A stretch of 64,000 nucleotides of DNA, taken from assembly GCA_016342415.1 (NCBI GenBank), contig JAEIOD010000007.1:1-64000 (forward strand), in the 5' to 3' direction. Below the pieces are notes generated by a model that was given only the letters and a program-made list of their open reading frames with translations, was not told where the DNA came from and did not search any database. Of the stretch, positions 7,587 through 16,939 are shown piece by piece. The position numbers and the translations under genes were made by a program. The stretch is from Clostridiales bacterium (GTDB taxonomy: Bacteria > Bacillota > Clostridia > Peptostreptococcales > Acidaminobacteraceae). The first letter of the stretch is position 1. Every line of letters begins with the position of its first letter.

Positions 7587-9284
7587 ATGTTAAAGTTTAA
7601 GGATTATGAGTATAAACGTCCTGATATTGAAGGATATAAAAAAGAAGTGAACGAGAGATTAGAAGCCTTCAAAGCTGCTGATACAGTTGAAGAACAAATA
7701 GGAATGATGACAGCACTTAACAAATTGGAAAATGATATTCAAACAATGGCAGAGCTTTGTTATATTAGAAATTCAATTGACACAACGGATGAATTCTATG
7801 ACAAAGAGATGGAATTTATGGATGAAATGTTGCCTGAGGTTGAAGGCGTAAAGACAGAATACTATAAGACGATTATTGCATCGGAATTCAAAGATGAATT
7901 GATTGAAAAATTTGGAGAGCTTTTATTTAAAAAAGCAGAAAATCAGATTCAGACTTTTGATGAGGTTATATTAGAAGATTTAAAGAAAGAAAATAAACTT
8001 TCTACTGAGTATAGAAAATTAATTGCAGGTGCAGCAATTGAGTTTGATGGTAAGACTTTAAATCTATCACAATTGGGTCCATACAAGGAATCGAAGGATA
8101 GAGACGTTCGTAAAAAAGCCAATGAAGCTTCTTTCGGATTCTTAAATGATAACCAAGAAGCATTAGATAGAATCTATGATAACTTAGTAGCAGTTAGAAC
8201 AACAATGGCCAAAAAAATGGGTTTTGAATCATTTACTGAGTTAGGGTATAAACGTATGGAGCGTCTTGATTATGATCAGCATATGGTTGAAACCTTCAGA
8301 AATCAAGTCAGAGATTTTATTGTACCTATCTGTTCAGAATTAAGAACTAGACAAGAAAAAAGATTAGATTTAAAAGGTATGAAGTACTTTGATCTGAATT
8401 TTAGATTCAAGTCAGGTAATCCAGATCCAAAAGGGGATCCAGACTGGATTGTTTCAAAAGCAGATAAAATGTACAAAGAACTTTCAACTGAAACAGATGA
8501 TTTCTTTAAGTTTATGAGAGAAAAAGAATTGTTAGACCTTGTTACTAAAAAAGGTAAAGCTGGTGGAGGATACTGTACTTATATTCCTAATTATGAATCA
8601 CCGTTTATTTTCTCGAACTTCAATGGAACTCTTGGTGATGTAACGGTTCTAACACATGAAGTTGGGCATGCCTTCCAAGTATATAGCAGTAGAGATGCTA
8701 TTGTTCCAGAATACAGTTGGCCAACATCAGAGGCTGCTGAGATCCATTCGATGGGAATGGAATTTTTAACATGGCCATGGATGGATGATTTCTTCTTGGA
8801 AGATGGCGATAAATTCAGATATGTACATTTAGAAGAAGGCCTTCAATTTATACCTTATGGTGTATCTGTAGATGAGTTCCAACACTATGTTTACAACAAT
8901 CCAACTGCAACGCCTGAAGAGAGACGAGCAAAGTGGCGCGAGATTGAAAAAACCTATTTACCACATCTTGATTATGATGGGTTTGATTATTTAGAAATGG
9001 GTGGATTCTGGCAAAAACAAGCACACATTTATGAAATGCCATTTTATTACATTGATTATACATTGGCTCAAATGTGCGCATTCCAATACTTGGTTAAGTC
9101 ACTTGAGAATAGAGAAGAAGCTTGGCAATCATATGTTACTTTATGTAAAGCAGGTGGAAAAAAATCATTCTTAGGACTATTGGAACTGGCAGGATTAGAG
9201 TCACCATTTGAAGTAGGATCAGTTGAAAAGATTACAACAGTGATTAAAAAGTGGTTGGATAATGTAGATGATTCAAAATTCTAG
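7587..9284 (+). CDS. M3 family oligoendopeptidase (PepF-like)
   Basis: The 565-residue protein is a cytoplasmic zinc oligopeptidase that should cleave short peptides. The catalytic HEVGH motif lies near residue 357 (TVLTHEVGHAFQVY), followed about 25 residues later by the third ligand region SEAAEIHSMGMEFL. The compact length and the sequence around the active site match the PepF-like branch of family M3. The start at 7587 has AGGGGG 6-8 nt upstream; an earlier in-frame ATG at 7548 has no such site. A strong terminator follows at 9322-9357. Confidence 0.93.
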   Translation: MLKFKDYEYKRPDIEGYKKEVNERLEAFKAADTVEEQIGMMTALNKLENDIQTMAELCYIRNSIDTTDEFYDKEMEFMDEMLPEVEGVKTEYYKTIIASEFKDELIEKFGELLFKKAENQIQTFDEVILEDLKKENKLSTEYRKLIAGAAIEFDGKTLNLSQLGPYKESKDRDVRKKANEASFGFLNDNQEALDRIYDNLVAVRTTMAKKMGFESFTELGYKRMERLDYDQHMVETFRNQVRDFIVPICSELRTRQEKRLDLKGMKYFDLNFRFKSGNPDPKGDPDWIVSKADKMYKELSTETDDFFKFMREKELLDLVTKKGKAGGGYCTYIPNYESPFIFSNFNGTLGDVTVLTHEVGHAFQVYSSRDAIVPEYSWPTSEAAEIHSMGMEFLTWPWMDDFFLEDGDKFRYVHLEEGLQFIPYGVSVDEFQHYVYNNPTATPEERRAKWREIEKTYLPHLDYDGFDYLEMGGFWQKQAHIYEMPFYYIDYTLAQMCAFQYLVKSLENREEAWQSYVTLCKAGGKKSFLGLLELAGLESPFEVGSVEKITTVIKKWLDNVDDSKF

Positions 9285-9321
9285 AGAGTGTAACCTTAAA
9301 TATTTAAAGTTAAACAAATTG

Positions 9322-9357
9322 AAAGAGAGATTACTTGTTAAAAGTAGTCTCTCTTTT
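9322..9357 (+). terminator. Terminator after the M3 peptidase
   Basis: AAAGAGAGA pairs perfectly with TCTCTCTTT, and TTACTT with AAGTAG inside it, followed by a short T run. The T run overlaps the TTGACT -35 of the next promoter. Confidence 0.85.
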
Positions 9358-9382
9358 GACTTTCATTAAAAACCATGATAAA
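9356..9382 (+). promoter_or_regulatory. Promoter of the nag operon
   Basis: TTGACT (9356-9361) and GATAAA (9377-9382) form a plausible -35/-10 pair with a short 15-nt spacer. The palindromic operator begins immediately after the -10. Confidence 0.4.
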
Positions 9383-9409
9383 CTTAGTTAGTAAAGTTTA
9401 TTAACTAAG
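9383..9409. promoter_or_regulatory. ROK-type palindromic operator of the nag operon
   Basis: A 27-nt palindrome centred on G9396 has arms CTTAGTTAGTAAA and TTTATTAACTAAG with a single mismatched position (9391/9401). The TTAGTT...AACTAA ends are those of XylR-type ROK operators in Firmicutes. It overlaps the expected transcription start and the ribosome binding site of the ROK gene itself, so autorepression with release by an amino-sugar phosphate is the natural reading. Confidence 0.75.
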
Positions 9410-9418
9410 GAGAAGAAG

Positions 9419-10582
9419 ATGGCGACTCAATCAAGTGTTAGGATTAGTAATCAAGAATTAATCATACAGTATCTTATGAAGAATGGTGAAACATCTCGGG
9501 CAAAACTTGCAAAAAATTTGAATATTTCAAAACCGACGATTTCATTAAATGCTGAAAAGTTAATAGAAAAAGAAATTCTGATGGAAACAGGAGAAGGTGA
9601 ATCTAGCGGAGGTCGTAAACCAACACTCCTTAATTTTAATTATAATCATAGAATATTAGTTGCAATCGATTTGAATAGAAACCAGCCGTTAATTGCATTA
9701 TCAAATTTATCAGGGCAACTGAAATTCTCAACAACTTTGGAGATGGAGGTTACTGAAAAAAAACCTTTTTTGGTACAACGACTTACAACAGCTATTAATG
9801 ATCTGATTACATCTCATGATTATGATTTATCTTCTTTGGGAGCGATATCAATCGCTGTACCAGGGGTTATAGATGATTTGACAGATGAAATCTTTGCTAA
9901 TCCTCAAGATAACTTATGGACAGATTTAAAACTCAAAAAAGTTTTATCTGAAATTTATCATGTCCCAGTTATTATGAAAAATGATATAAGCATGGCAGCT
10001 TTAGGTGAGAAACATTATGGTGTTGGACAAAATTATGATGACTTAATGTATGTTTCGTCTGGATCTGGAGTCGGTGCTGGTTTAATTGTTAATGGTGAGT
10101 TATTTCAAGGTAAAAGAAATTTTGCTGGTGAAATAGGTTTTTCAAAAATTAATGGAGTAGATGGAAAAACTTTAGAAGAATCTATTTCAACGCCTGTTTT
10201 GTTAGAAAAGATCAAACAGGACATAGAAGAGGGACAGGAGACTTTGCTATCTAAAGATCAGATGGATTCACTTAAAATTTCTGATATACAAAAAGCAATT
10301 GAATCTGGCGATGTCTATTTAACAGATTTGATGAAAGCTTCTGGTGTTATGTTAGGGATTGTAGTTGCCAATGTTGCACTTATTATGGATTTGGAGACTG
10401 TGATAATCGGCGGGGTGCTTAGTGAAGTTAGCGAAGTTTTTATAGAAGGTGTTGCAGAAACAGTAAAAAAAATAATGCCGTTTAAAACAAAAATTTACAA
10501 ATCAAAATTAGGTCAGGTATCAGGTATTTATGGTTTGCTTGTTGTGGCAAAATCATTGGTACTGAATCGGTTAATTGATTAG
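9419..10582 (+). CDS. ROK family transcriptional regulator (NagC/XylR-like)
   Basis: The 387-residue protein has an N-terminal winged helix (residues about 10-60; SRAKLAKNLNISKPTISLNAEKL is the HTH) and a C-terminal sugar-kinase-like ROK domain from about residue 80. The catalytic phosphate motif DxGGT is degraded (IDLNRNQP) and the zinc-binding CxCG cluster usual in ROK proteins is missing, so it is a sensor rather than a kinase. It heads an operon with nagA (8-nt gap) and nagB, and the palindrome at 9383-9409 lies directly before it. It most likely represses amino-sugar use and responds to GlcNAc- or glucosamine-phosphate. The ligand is inferred from context. Confidence 0.88.
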   Translation: MATQSSVRISNQELIIQYLMKNGETSRAKLAKNLNISKPTISLNAEKLIEKEILMETGEGESSGGRKPTLLNFNYNHRILVAIDLNRNQPLIALSNLSGQLKFSTTLEMEVTEKKPFLVQRLTTAINDLITSHDYDLSSLGAISIAVPGVIDDLTDEIFANPQDNLWTDLKLKKVLSEIYHVPVIMKNDISMAALGEKHYGVGQNYDDLMYVSSGSGVGAGLIVNGELFQGKRNFAGEIGFSKINGVDGKTLEESISTPVLLEKIKQDIEEGQETLLSKDQMDSLKISDIQKAIESGDVYLTDLMKASGVMLGIVVANVALIMDLETVIIGGVLSEVSEVFIEGVAETVKKIMPFKTKIYKSKLGQVSGIYGLLVVAKSLVLNRLID

Positions 10583-10590
10583 GAGACTTT

Positions 10591-11724
10591 ATGAAAAAAG
10601 CATTGATTAATGGACAAATTGTGTTTGATGATCGTATTGAATCATTGGATATCATAATGGATGAAACAATATTGGAAATAGGTAAAAACGTAAACAAACA
10701 AGACTGTGAGATTATTGATGTTAAAGGGGCTTACGTATCTAGCGGGTTTATAGATATTCATATCCATGGTTCTAAAGGTGCAGATGTAATGGATGGTAAA
10801 ATATCATCATTAGATATTATCTCAGAGGCCGTTTTAAAAAATGGTGTGACGAGTTTTTTAGCAACTACGATGACCATGTCCAAACAAGATATAAAAAAGA
10901 GTTTTGAAGTTGTTTCAGATTATATGAAGTCACAAGACAAAGGGGCAAAAATACTGGGTATTCACGTAGAGGGTCCTTTTATCAACAAGTCATATAAAGG
11001 GGCACAAAACGGCAATTATATTATTGCGCCTGACTATGACATGATCAAATCTCATATGGATATAATTCGATTGATGACTATAGCACCTGAGGTAGAGGGC
11101 ACACTTGATTTTGTAGAAAGATTAAAGAAAGAATCATCTCAGATTAAATTTTCAATTGGTCATTCAGGCGCTACTTTTGAAGAGGCAATTAAAGGTTATG
11201 AAACAGGTATTGACAGTACGACACATCTTTTCAACGGTATGACTGGTCTTCATCATAGAAATCCTGGTATTGTAGGTGCTGTTTTCAAGAAAAAACCTTA
11301 TTTCGAAGTGATTGCTGATAAGATACATGTTCATGAAGGTTTATTTGATATTTTAGGAGATTGTATTGGTCTCGATAAGATGATCTTGGTTACAGATGCC
11401 ATGTGTGCCTGCCAAATGGCTCCCGGTGAATATGAGTTGGGAGGACAACTTGTAGTAGTTGACGACACCAGTGCAAGATTAAAAGGTGGCACTTTAGCAG
11501 GTAGTATCTTAAAGATGAACGAGGCGATAAAAAACCTTAAAGAACATACTAACTATGAGTTGTATGATTTGATAAATATGGTAACAATTAATCCAGCAAC
11601 GATGTTGGGATTAGAAAATATAGGTAAAGTGGAAACCGGATATCATGCTGATTTAACTGTATTTGATAAAGATATGAAGGTTCAATATACCATTGTAAAT
11701 GGTACTGTTAAGTATGGAGGATAA
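10591..11724 (+). CDS. nagA: N-acetylglucosamine-6-phosphate deacetylase
   Basis: This 377-residue amidohydrolase removes acetate from GlcNAc-6-phosphate, giving glucosamine-6-phosphate for NagB. Visible family features are GFIDIHIHGSKG (metal-binding HxH), the catalytic-metal glutamate in HVEGPFINKSYKGAQN, histidines in IGHSGA and TTHLFNGM, and the catalytic aspartate in VTDAMCA. AGGAG sits 7 nt before the ATG. It is flanked by the ROK regulator and nagB with gaps of 8 and 3 nt, a classical arrangement for amino-sugar catabolism and cell-wall recycling. Confidence 0.96.
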   Translation: MKKALINGQIVFDDRIESLDIIMDETILEIGKNVNKQDCEIIDVKGAYVSSGFIDIHIHGSKGADVMDGKISSLDIISEAVLKNGVTSFLATTMTMSKQDIKKSFEVVSDYMKSQDKGAKILGIHVEGPFINKSYKGAQNGNYIIAPDYDMIKSHMDIIRLMTIAPEVEGTLDFVERLKKESSQIKFSIGHSGATFEEAIKGYETGIDSTTHLFNGMTGLHHRNPGIVGAVFKKKPYFEVIADKIHVHEGLFDILGDCIGLDKMILVTDAMCACQMAPGEYELGGQLVVVDDTSARLKGGTLAGSILKMNEAIKNLKEHTNYELYDLINMVTINPATMLGLENIGKVETGYHADLTVFDKDMKVQYTIVNGTVKYGG

Positions 11725-11727
11725 ATC

Positions 11728-12453
11728 ATGAAAGTTATTGTATCAAAGGATTATGAAAGTCTAAGTAAAAAAGCGGCTGTACTTGTTCAGTCTCAATTGA
11801 TGTGGAAGCCAGATTCGGTTTTAGGATTAGCAACAGGTTCAACACCTGTAGGTTTGTATCAAGAACTTATCAAACTATATCAACAAGGTGATATAGACTT
11901 TTCTGAAATCACATCTTTTAATTTAGATGAGTATTTGGGTTTACCGATGGATGATCAACAAAGTTATTATAGTTTTATGAGAGAAAATTTATTCGATCAT
12001 ATCAATATTAGAGAAGATCATATCCATATTCCTAATGGCATGGCTGAAGATTTCAAATCAGAATGTTTAAATTATGAATCATCAATTTCATCTCATGGTG
12101 GTATTGATCTGCAAATCCTTGGAATCGGGCATAATGGCCATATTGGATTTAATGAACCAAATGTAGAGTTTGAAGCTAAAACTCATATCGTAAGTTTGGA
12201 TGAAGAAACAATAGAAGCTAACAAGAGATTTTTTGATAGTATTGAAGATGTACCTAAAAAAGCCATTTCGATGGGCATTAAAACGATTATGAAGTCTAAA
12301 AAAATCATTTTAATGGCATCAGGTGAAGGTAAAGCAGATATCATCAGTCAATTGGTAAAAGATGATATCAAACCGGATTTACCTGCATCGGTACTTCATT
12401 TACATGAAAATGTGATTATATTAATAGATGAAGCAGCTGCTTCTAAATTATAA
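11728..12453 (+). CDS. nagB: Glucosamine-6-phosphate deaminase
   Basis: The 241-residue enzyme converts glucosamine-6-phosphate to fructose-6-phosphate and ammonia. Motifs are LGLATGSTPVGLYQEL (phosphate loop), SFNLDEYLGL, and the active-site LGIGHNGHIGFNEP. The length is that of the shorter Gram-positive NagB form, without the C-terminal allosteric extension of the E. coli protein. It starts 3 nt after nagA and ends directly in a bidirectional terminator shared with the convergent XRE gene. Confidence 0.97.
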   Translation: MKVIVSKDYESLSKKAAVLVQSQLMWKPDSVLGLATGSTPVGLYQELIKLYQQGDIDFSEITSFNLDEYLGLPMDDQQSYYSFMRENLFDHINIREDHIHIPNGMAEDFKSECLNYESSISSHGGIDLQILGIGHNGHIGFNEPNVEFEAKTHIVSLDEETIEANKRFFDSIEDVPKKAISMGIKTIMKSKKIILMASGEGKADIISQLVKDDIKPDLPASVLHLHENVIILIDEAAASKL

Positions 12454-12475
12454 AAATAGCCCTAGGGCTATTTTT
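12452..12475. terminator. Bidirectional terminator between nagB and the XRE regulator
   Basis: A perfect palindrome (arms AAAAATAGCCCT and AGGGCTATTTTT) overlaps the stop codons of both convergent genes. Confidence 0.88.
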
Positions 12476-12992
12476 AATTGACATTATGAGAGCATATCTT
12501 AATATGATGTCTAAACAATTGATTGAGTGTTTGATCAATATCCTCTTTGTGTTCCAAGTGATTTGATAATAAATCCTCAATATTGGTTTGACTTGCCTCA
12601 CTATGATAATCTACACCAATTGAGGTGATAGACTCATATAATGTGTGTAATATTTGTATTGACTTTGTATCATGGTGTCTACTCATTGTAAGTAAGCTAC
12701 TGGTCATCTTATGAAGGAGTTCTTGATAAGATTGTCCGGAAAGTTGCTCATCAATTCTTTCTATGTCTCTTGCGAAATTACTTTTCTCAAACTGGTCAAT
12801 ACCAAGTAAGTAATCTGTGGTTACATTGAAATATTGTGCGATTTGAGATAAAATCTCAAAATTCGGATGGCGTTTATCGTTTTCATATTGAGAAAGTGTT
12901 GAAACTGCAATATTCAAATGAGTGGCCAATTGTTTTTGTCTAATAAACTGTTCTCTTCGTACACGTCTAAGACGTTCACCAAATGTCTGCAT
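12474..12992 (-). CDS. XRE-family transcriptional regulator
   Basis: The 172-residue protein has a Cro/CI helix-turn-helix at residues about 5-60 (QKQLATHLNIAVSTLSQYENDKRHPNFEILSQIAQYF) followed by YLLG, the usual end of this domain. About 110 further helical residues presumably serve sensing or oligomerisation. I started it at 12992, where GGGGG lies 9 nt upstream; an in-frame start 33 nt earlier lacks a site. It is divergent from hpt and may control itself or hpt, but no clear operator was seen. Confidence 0.85.
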   Translation of the reverse strand: MQTFGERLRRVRREQFIRQKQLATHLNIAVSTLSQYENDKRHPNFEILSQIAQYFNVTTDYLLGIDQFEKSNFARDIERIDEQLSGQSYQELLHKMTSSLLTMSRHHDTKSIQILHTLYESITSIGVDYHSEASQTNIEDLLSNHLEHKEDIDQTLNQLFRHHIKICSHNVN

Positions 12993-13197
12993 CTTATAAT
13001 ACCCCCTTATTATTATCTTTGTCATTTATATCCCAATCTGGGACGTATATTCACAAAAAGATTAATTAATTTAATTAATATGCAAAAAATATTTACAAAT
13101 TGAGTTTTTCTCTTCGTAATAAACTACAATAATCGTGATTATAGATGTAAATTGTTAAAAGTTATAGTAAAATCAATGTGTAGAAAAGGAGAGTATT

Positions 13198-13734
13198 ATG
13201 CATAAAGATATAGAAAGTATTGTTTATTCAGAAACTGATTTATCATCTAGAATAGAAGCATTAGGGAAACAGATATCAACAGATTATAAGGGGAAGAAAT
13301 TAATCGTAGTTGGTGTTATGAAAGGTGCTAACATATTTGTAGCGGATTTAGTTAGAAAATTAGATTTAGATGTTGTAATAGATTTTATTGTTGTTTCAAG
13401 TTACGGTGCTTCTACAGAATCAACTGGAGTTATTAGATTATTAAAAGATTTAGATGAAAATATTAATTCAGAACATGTTTTAATTGTTGAAGATATCATT
13501 GATTCAGGTTTAACATTAGAATATTTAGTAAGCAACTTTGAGACAAGACATCCTGCGAGCATTAAAATCTGTACATTGCTGAACAAAGTTGAAAGAAGAA
13601 AAGTCGATTTAGAAGTAGATTACATTGGTTTCAAAGTACCGGACGAGTTTATTGTGGGGTATGGTATTGATTATGCTGAAAAATATCGTAATTTACCGTA
13701 TGTTGGTATTTTAAAACGTTCTGTATATGAGTAA
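13198..13734 (+). CDS. hpt: Hypoxanthine phosphoribosyltransferase
   Basis: The 178-residue cytoplasmic enzyme salvages hypoxanthine (and often guanine) with PRPP. The PRPP-binding loop HVLIVEDIIDSGLTLEYL near residue 100 and the late VPDEFIVGYGIDYAEKYRNLPYVG segment are diagnostic for this family. AAAGGAG lies 6 nt before the ATG. It is a single gene with its own terminator. A guanine deaminase at 25710-26948 adds a second purine-salvage function to this window. Confidence 0.96.
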   Translation: MHKDIESIVYSETDLSSRIEALGKQISTDYKGKKLIVVGVMKGANIFVADLVRKLDLDVVIDFIVVSSYGASTESTGVIRLLKDLDENINSEHVLIVEDIIDSGLTLEYLVSNFETRHPASIKICTLLNKVERRKVDLEVDYIGFKVPDEFIVGYGIDYAEKYRNLPYVGILKRSVYE

Positions 13735-13743
13735 AATAATTGA

Positions 13744-13776
13744 GAGCCTACATTATCGTAGGGTTCTTTTTTTTTT
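13744..13776 (+). terminator. Terminator of hpt
   Basis: GAGCCTAC pairs with GTAGGGTTC (one bulge, one G-U) and is followed by a run of about eleven Ts. Confidence 0.88.
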
Positions 13777-13834
13777 TGTTATGATAAATGACATGAATCT
13801 ATAAAAATGGTAATATAGATAAAGAGGTATATTT

Positions 13835-14896
13835 ATGAAAAAATTATGGATTGTACTTATAGTATCATTAATGTTAACTGGATGTAGCATGAAATCGATT
13901 GCTAATGATATCACATACGATAAGTTTGAAGACAAATCGGAATTAAAAGAATTTAGTATGAAAGCCTATATTGAAACGATTGATCCCGTTATCAGTAGTA
14001 AAGATTACATTCGTCTAGACAGTATCTTCTTAGAAGAGGATTCGAATGAAGTTGTTGTGATCACGGATCAAGTAGTAAATAATATTCTGAATATATATCA
14101 ATCATACGAAGAAAATCGATCGACATATGCTGTAATTAATTTTTTAGATTTACATATCAAGAGACTATCTTCACTCGATATAGATATCTTGATTTATAAA
14201 TTGATTTATAAAGTCGAAACTGATTATATAGAGTTAAAAAATCTTGTTACCGAAGCTCAATTTCTCTATATTACCAAAGACTATGTCAATCGTCTAACGA
14301 ACACCTATCTAGACAATTATGAAGTGACTCAGGAAGCATTAGCATTGTATCCAGAAATAGAAGACTACATAGAAAAGCTATATTTGATTATCAGTGGTGG
14401 GTATCAGATTAGAAAATTCGAAGATCGATATTATATTTTTCCGGATTATGCCTCTTTTCTTGTAAGGTATGATGATTATTACTCAGAAGCAACAAAAGAT
14501 ATTACTGATATTTTGGTGAGCAAAAGTCGGAATATTGTAAAGACAGAAGATATGATTTTAATGGATATTGAAGAGATTGCTTATCAGATAAATCAAATTG
14601 AAGATTATCTAAAAAAATACCCAGACTCAGTTTATTATGATATGTTAAGAGAAACATATAGAGATTATTTTATTACAATGATTACTAATGAAGACAATAT
14701 AGAAATTTTGACTTCACGTGTAACGTTATATAAATACGACACATTGTCCGATTTTAGAAAAATTAGAGACCGATACTCATATACTCAAATGTCTAGACTC
14801 TTAGATCAAATGGTAACTGCTATTGATGAAAATGCTGGACAATATAACGAAGCTATTATTGAAGATATTATTACTAAAATCAACACAAGTTATTAG
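13835..14896 (+). CDS. Lipoprotein of unknown function preceding the kinase triad
   Basis: The 353-residue protein has a short signal peptide with lipobox LMLTGCS, so it is probably a membrane-anchored extracytoplasmic protein. The mature part is strongly helical and rich in Tyr, Asp, Glu and Ile, with no motif I can name. It precedes the Ser/Thr kinase gene by 15 nt in the same direction with no terminator between, so it is probably cotranscribed with the kinase-vWA-PP2C set. It may be the outside partner or sensor of that set, which is inference from position alone. AAGAGGT precedes the ATG. Confidence 0.75.
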   Translation: MKKLWIVLIVSLMLTGCSMKSIANDITYDKFEDKSELKEFSMKAYIETIDPVISSKDYIRLDSIFLEEDSNEVVVITDQVVNNILNIYQSYEENRSTYAVINFLDLHIKRLSSLDIDILIYKLIYKVETDYIELKNLVTEAQFLYITKDYVNRLTNTYLDNYEVTQEALALYPEIEDYIEKLYLIISGGYQIRKFEDRYYIFPDYASFLVRYDDYYSEATKDITDILVSKSRNIVKTEDMILMDIEEIAYQINQIEDYLKKYPDSVYYDMLRETYRDYFITMITNEDNIEILTSRVTLYKYDTLSDFRKIRDRYSYTQMSRLLDQMVTAIDENAGQYNEAIIEDIITKINTSY

Positions 14897-14911
14897 ATTA
14901 GGAGGAACTTC

Positions 14912-16222
14912 GTGCATAGAAGTTTTAGAGACAATCAAAGAGTTATGACACAAACAGGAAAAGCCTTGAATATTGTAAAATTTCTTGGTGCAGGTGGTCA
15001 AGGTGAAGTTTATGAAGTAAACTACGACGGCAGGCGCTTGGCTTTAAAGTGGTATTTTATTCAAACCGGCACTGAAAATCAAAGGAATATGATTGAAAAA
15101 CTCATTAAGGTAGGTAGGCCAGACGAAAGATTTTTATGGCCTGTTGAAGCCATCAAAGTCTATAATAAACGTAGTTTTGGTTATTTAATGCCTTTAAGGC
15201 CTGTTCAGTTTAGCAATATAGTTGATCTTATGAAAAGAAGAGTAGAACCTAGCTTTGATGCAGTTATTACAGCGTGCATTCAACTAGCGGATAGTTTTCA
15301 TAAATTACATCAAAAAGATTTGTGTTATAGAGATATTTCATTTGGTAATTTCTTTTTTCATGCTAGAACAGGAGATGTTCTAATTTGTGACAATGACAAT
15401 GTTACACATACAAAGATTACCAATGCAGGCGTACTCGGTACACCGAGATTTATGGCACCAGAGGTTGTATTAGGAGATTCTAAACCTAATATGTCTTCAG
15501 ACTTATTTTCGTTAAGTGTACTGATATTTTATATGCTGATGATGCATCATCCATTAGAAGGTAGACAGGAAAACCAAATTAAATGTTTCGATTTACCTGC
15601 GATGACAAAGTTATATGGTGAGAGACCTGTTTTCATATTTGATCCGATAAATCAAAGCAATAGACCCATACCTGGATACCATGACAATGCACTGGCATTT
15701 TGGCCTATTTACACAGAGCGTATCAGACAATTATTTACCCAGACTTTTACAAAAGGCGCTAAGTATCCTGAAAAGAGAGTTTCTGAAAAAATATGGCGAG
15801 ATGTTTTGATTGAATTGAAAAATTCAATAACAATCTGTGATTGTGGTATGGAGAACTTTTATGACATTCATAAGCTAAAAAATAATATTCAAAATAAATG
15901 TTGGCAGTGTCAAAAAATGTTATATCCTGATTCAAGACTAAAGATAAATAATGAAATTATCATACTAAATTTAAGTACAAAACTCTATGGTCATCATTTA
16001 ATGACAAAAGAGAAATATCGATTTAAAAAAATCTTAGCAGAAGTGGTACCACATCCTTTATTGAAAGGTCGTTCAGGGTTAAAGAATTTATCCCAAACAC
16101 CATGGGTGGTAAAAACAAGAGATGGTAAACAGTACACGATAGACTTTGGGAAAAGCTTCACTATAGAAGATGGTACAATGATACAATTTGGTGAAGTTGA
16201 AGGCGTGATTCGAAAGGGGTAA
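14912..16222 (+). CDS. Ser/Thr protein kinase of the TerY-P triad type
   Basis: The 436-residue protein starts with GTG after AGGAGG. The kinase domain (about 15-275) has a glycine loop GAGGQGEVYEV, the ATP lysine in LALKWYF, a catalytic loop YRDISFGNFFF with intact Asp and Asn, a metal-site Asp in ICDNDNV, and an APE motif in GTPRFMAPEVV, so it should be active. A zinc-ribbon-like CDC...CWQC follows near residues 310-330, then a beta-rich C-terminal domain (KLYGHHL ... IQFGEVEGVIRKG). This architecture, next to vWA and PP2C genes, matches the kinases of TerY-P triads described in Ter-system genomics. No membrane segment is visible. Confidence 0.9.
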   Translation: MHRSFRDNQRVMTQTGKALNIVKFLGAGGQGEVYEVNYDGRRLALKWYFIQTGTENQRNMIEKLIKVGRPDERFLWPVEAIKVYNKRSFGYLMPLRPVQFSNIVDLMKRRVEPSFDAVITACIQLADSFHKLHQKDLCYRDISFGNFFFHARTGDVLICDNDNVTHTKITNAGVLGTPRFMAPEVVLGDSKPNMSSDLFSLSVLIFYMLMMHHPLEGRQENQIKCFDLPAMTKLYGERPVFIFDPINQSNRPIPGYHDNALAFWPIYTERIRQLFTQTFTKGAKYPEKRVSEKIWRDVLIELKNSITICDCGMENFYDIHKLKNNIQNKCWQCQKMLYPDSRLKINNEIIILNLSTKLYGHHLMTKEKYRFKKILAEVVPHPLLKGRSGLKNLSQTPWVVKTRDGKQYTIDFGKSFTIEDGTMIQFGEVEGVIRKG

Positions 16223-16225
16223 TGT

Positions 16226-16939
16226 ATGAAAATGAGACCGGGTGGAGAATTAGCAACAAGACCGCTTGAATTTATTTGGTTAGCGGATTGTTCAATATCA
16301 ATGAGAAATAGTGGTAAAATTGATGCTTTGAATGAAGCAATTAGAAAATCGATTCCACATATGCAAGAAGTTGCCTATGAAAATCCAAATGCACAAGTTT
16401 TTATCAGAGCAATTAAATTTTCAAGTGGTGCATCATGGCATATTGAAGAAAGAGTACCAGTTGAAGAGTTTGATTGGAATGATTTAGAAGTAAAAGGTGT
16501 AACAGACTTAGGTGCAGCGTTTAAACTGTTAAAGGACTCTTTAAGAGTAACTGAAATGAGTGATAGAGCGTTACCACCAGTGATTGTACTGATATCAGAT
16601 GGTCAGCCAACTGATGATTATAAATCGGCCTTGAAAGAGTTAATGGACGAACCTTGGGCTGTAAAAGCTGTAAAAATTGCTATTGCTATTGGAAGAAGTG
16701 CCAATAAGAGAATTTTGAAAGAATTTTGTGGAGAACAAGGTATCGAAGTATTATCAGCTGACAATGCTGAAACACTTGTTGAATATATTAAATGGGTTAG
16801 TACTGTTGTATTACAAGCAGCATCATCTCCCGCGAGTCAAGCAAGCGATACACAAACAATGGGTATTAATGTTTCGATACCGATTATTGATGATGATTTT
16901 GAAGACATAGAAACAATTTCGGTAGAGGATGTGTGGTAA
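16226..16939 (+). CDS. TerY-like von Willebrand factor A domain protein
   Basis: The 237-residue protein is essentially one vWA domain with the metal-ion-dependent adhesion site intact: DCSIS (DxSxS) at residues 20-24, the threonine in VTDLGAAF and the aspartate in LISDGQPTDDY. The length and the opening TRPLEFIWLADCSISM fit TerY. It begins 4 nt after the kinase and its stop overlaps the PP2C start (TAATG), so the three are translationally coupled. It is likely to bind a phosphorylated or metal-dependent partner of the kinase and phosphatase. A short acidic C-terminal tail follows the domain. Confidence 0.9.
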   Translation: MKMRPGGELATRPLEFIWLADCSISMRNSGKIDALNEAIRKSIPHMQEVAYENPNAQVFIRAIKFSSGASWHIEERVPVEEFDWNDLEVKGVTDLGAAFKLLKDSLRVTEMSDRALPPVIVLISDGQPTDDYKSALKELMDEPWAVKAVKIAIAIGRSANKRILKEFCGEQGIEVLSADNAETLVEYIKWVSTVVLQAASSPASQASDTQTMGINVSIPIIDDDFEDIETISVEDVW

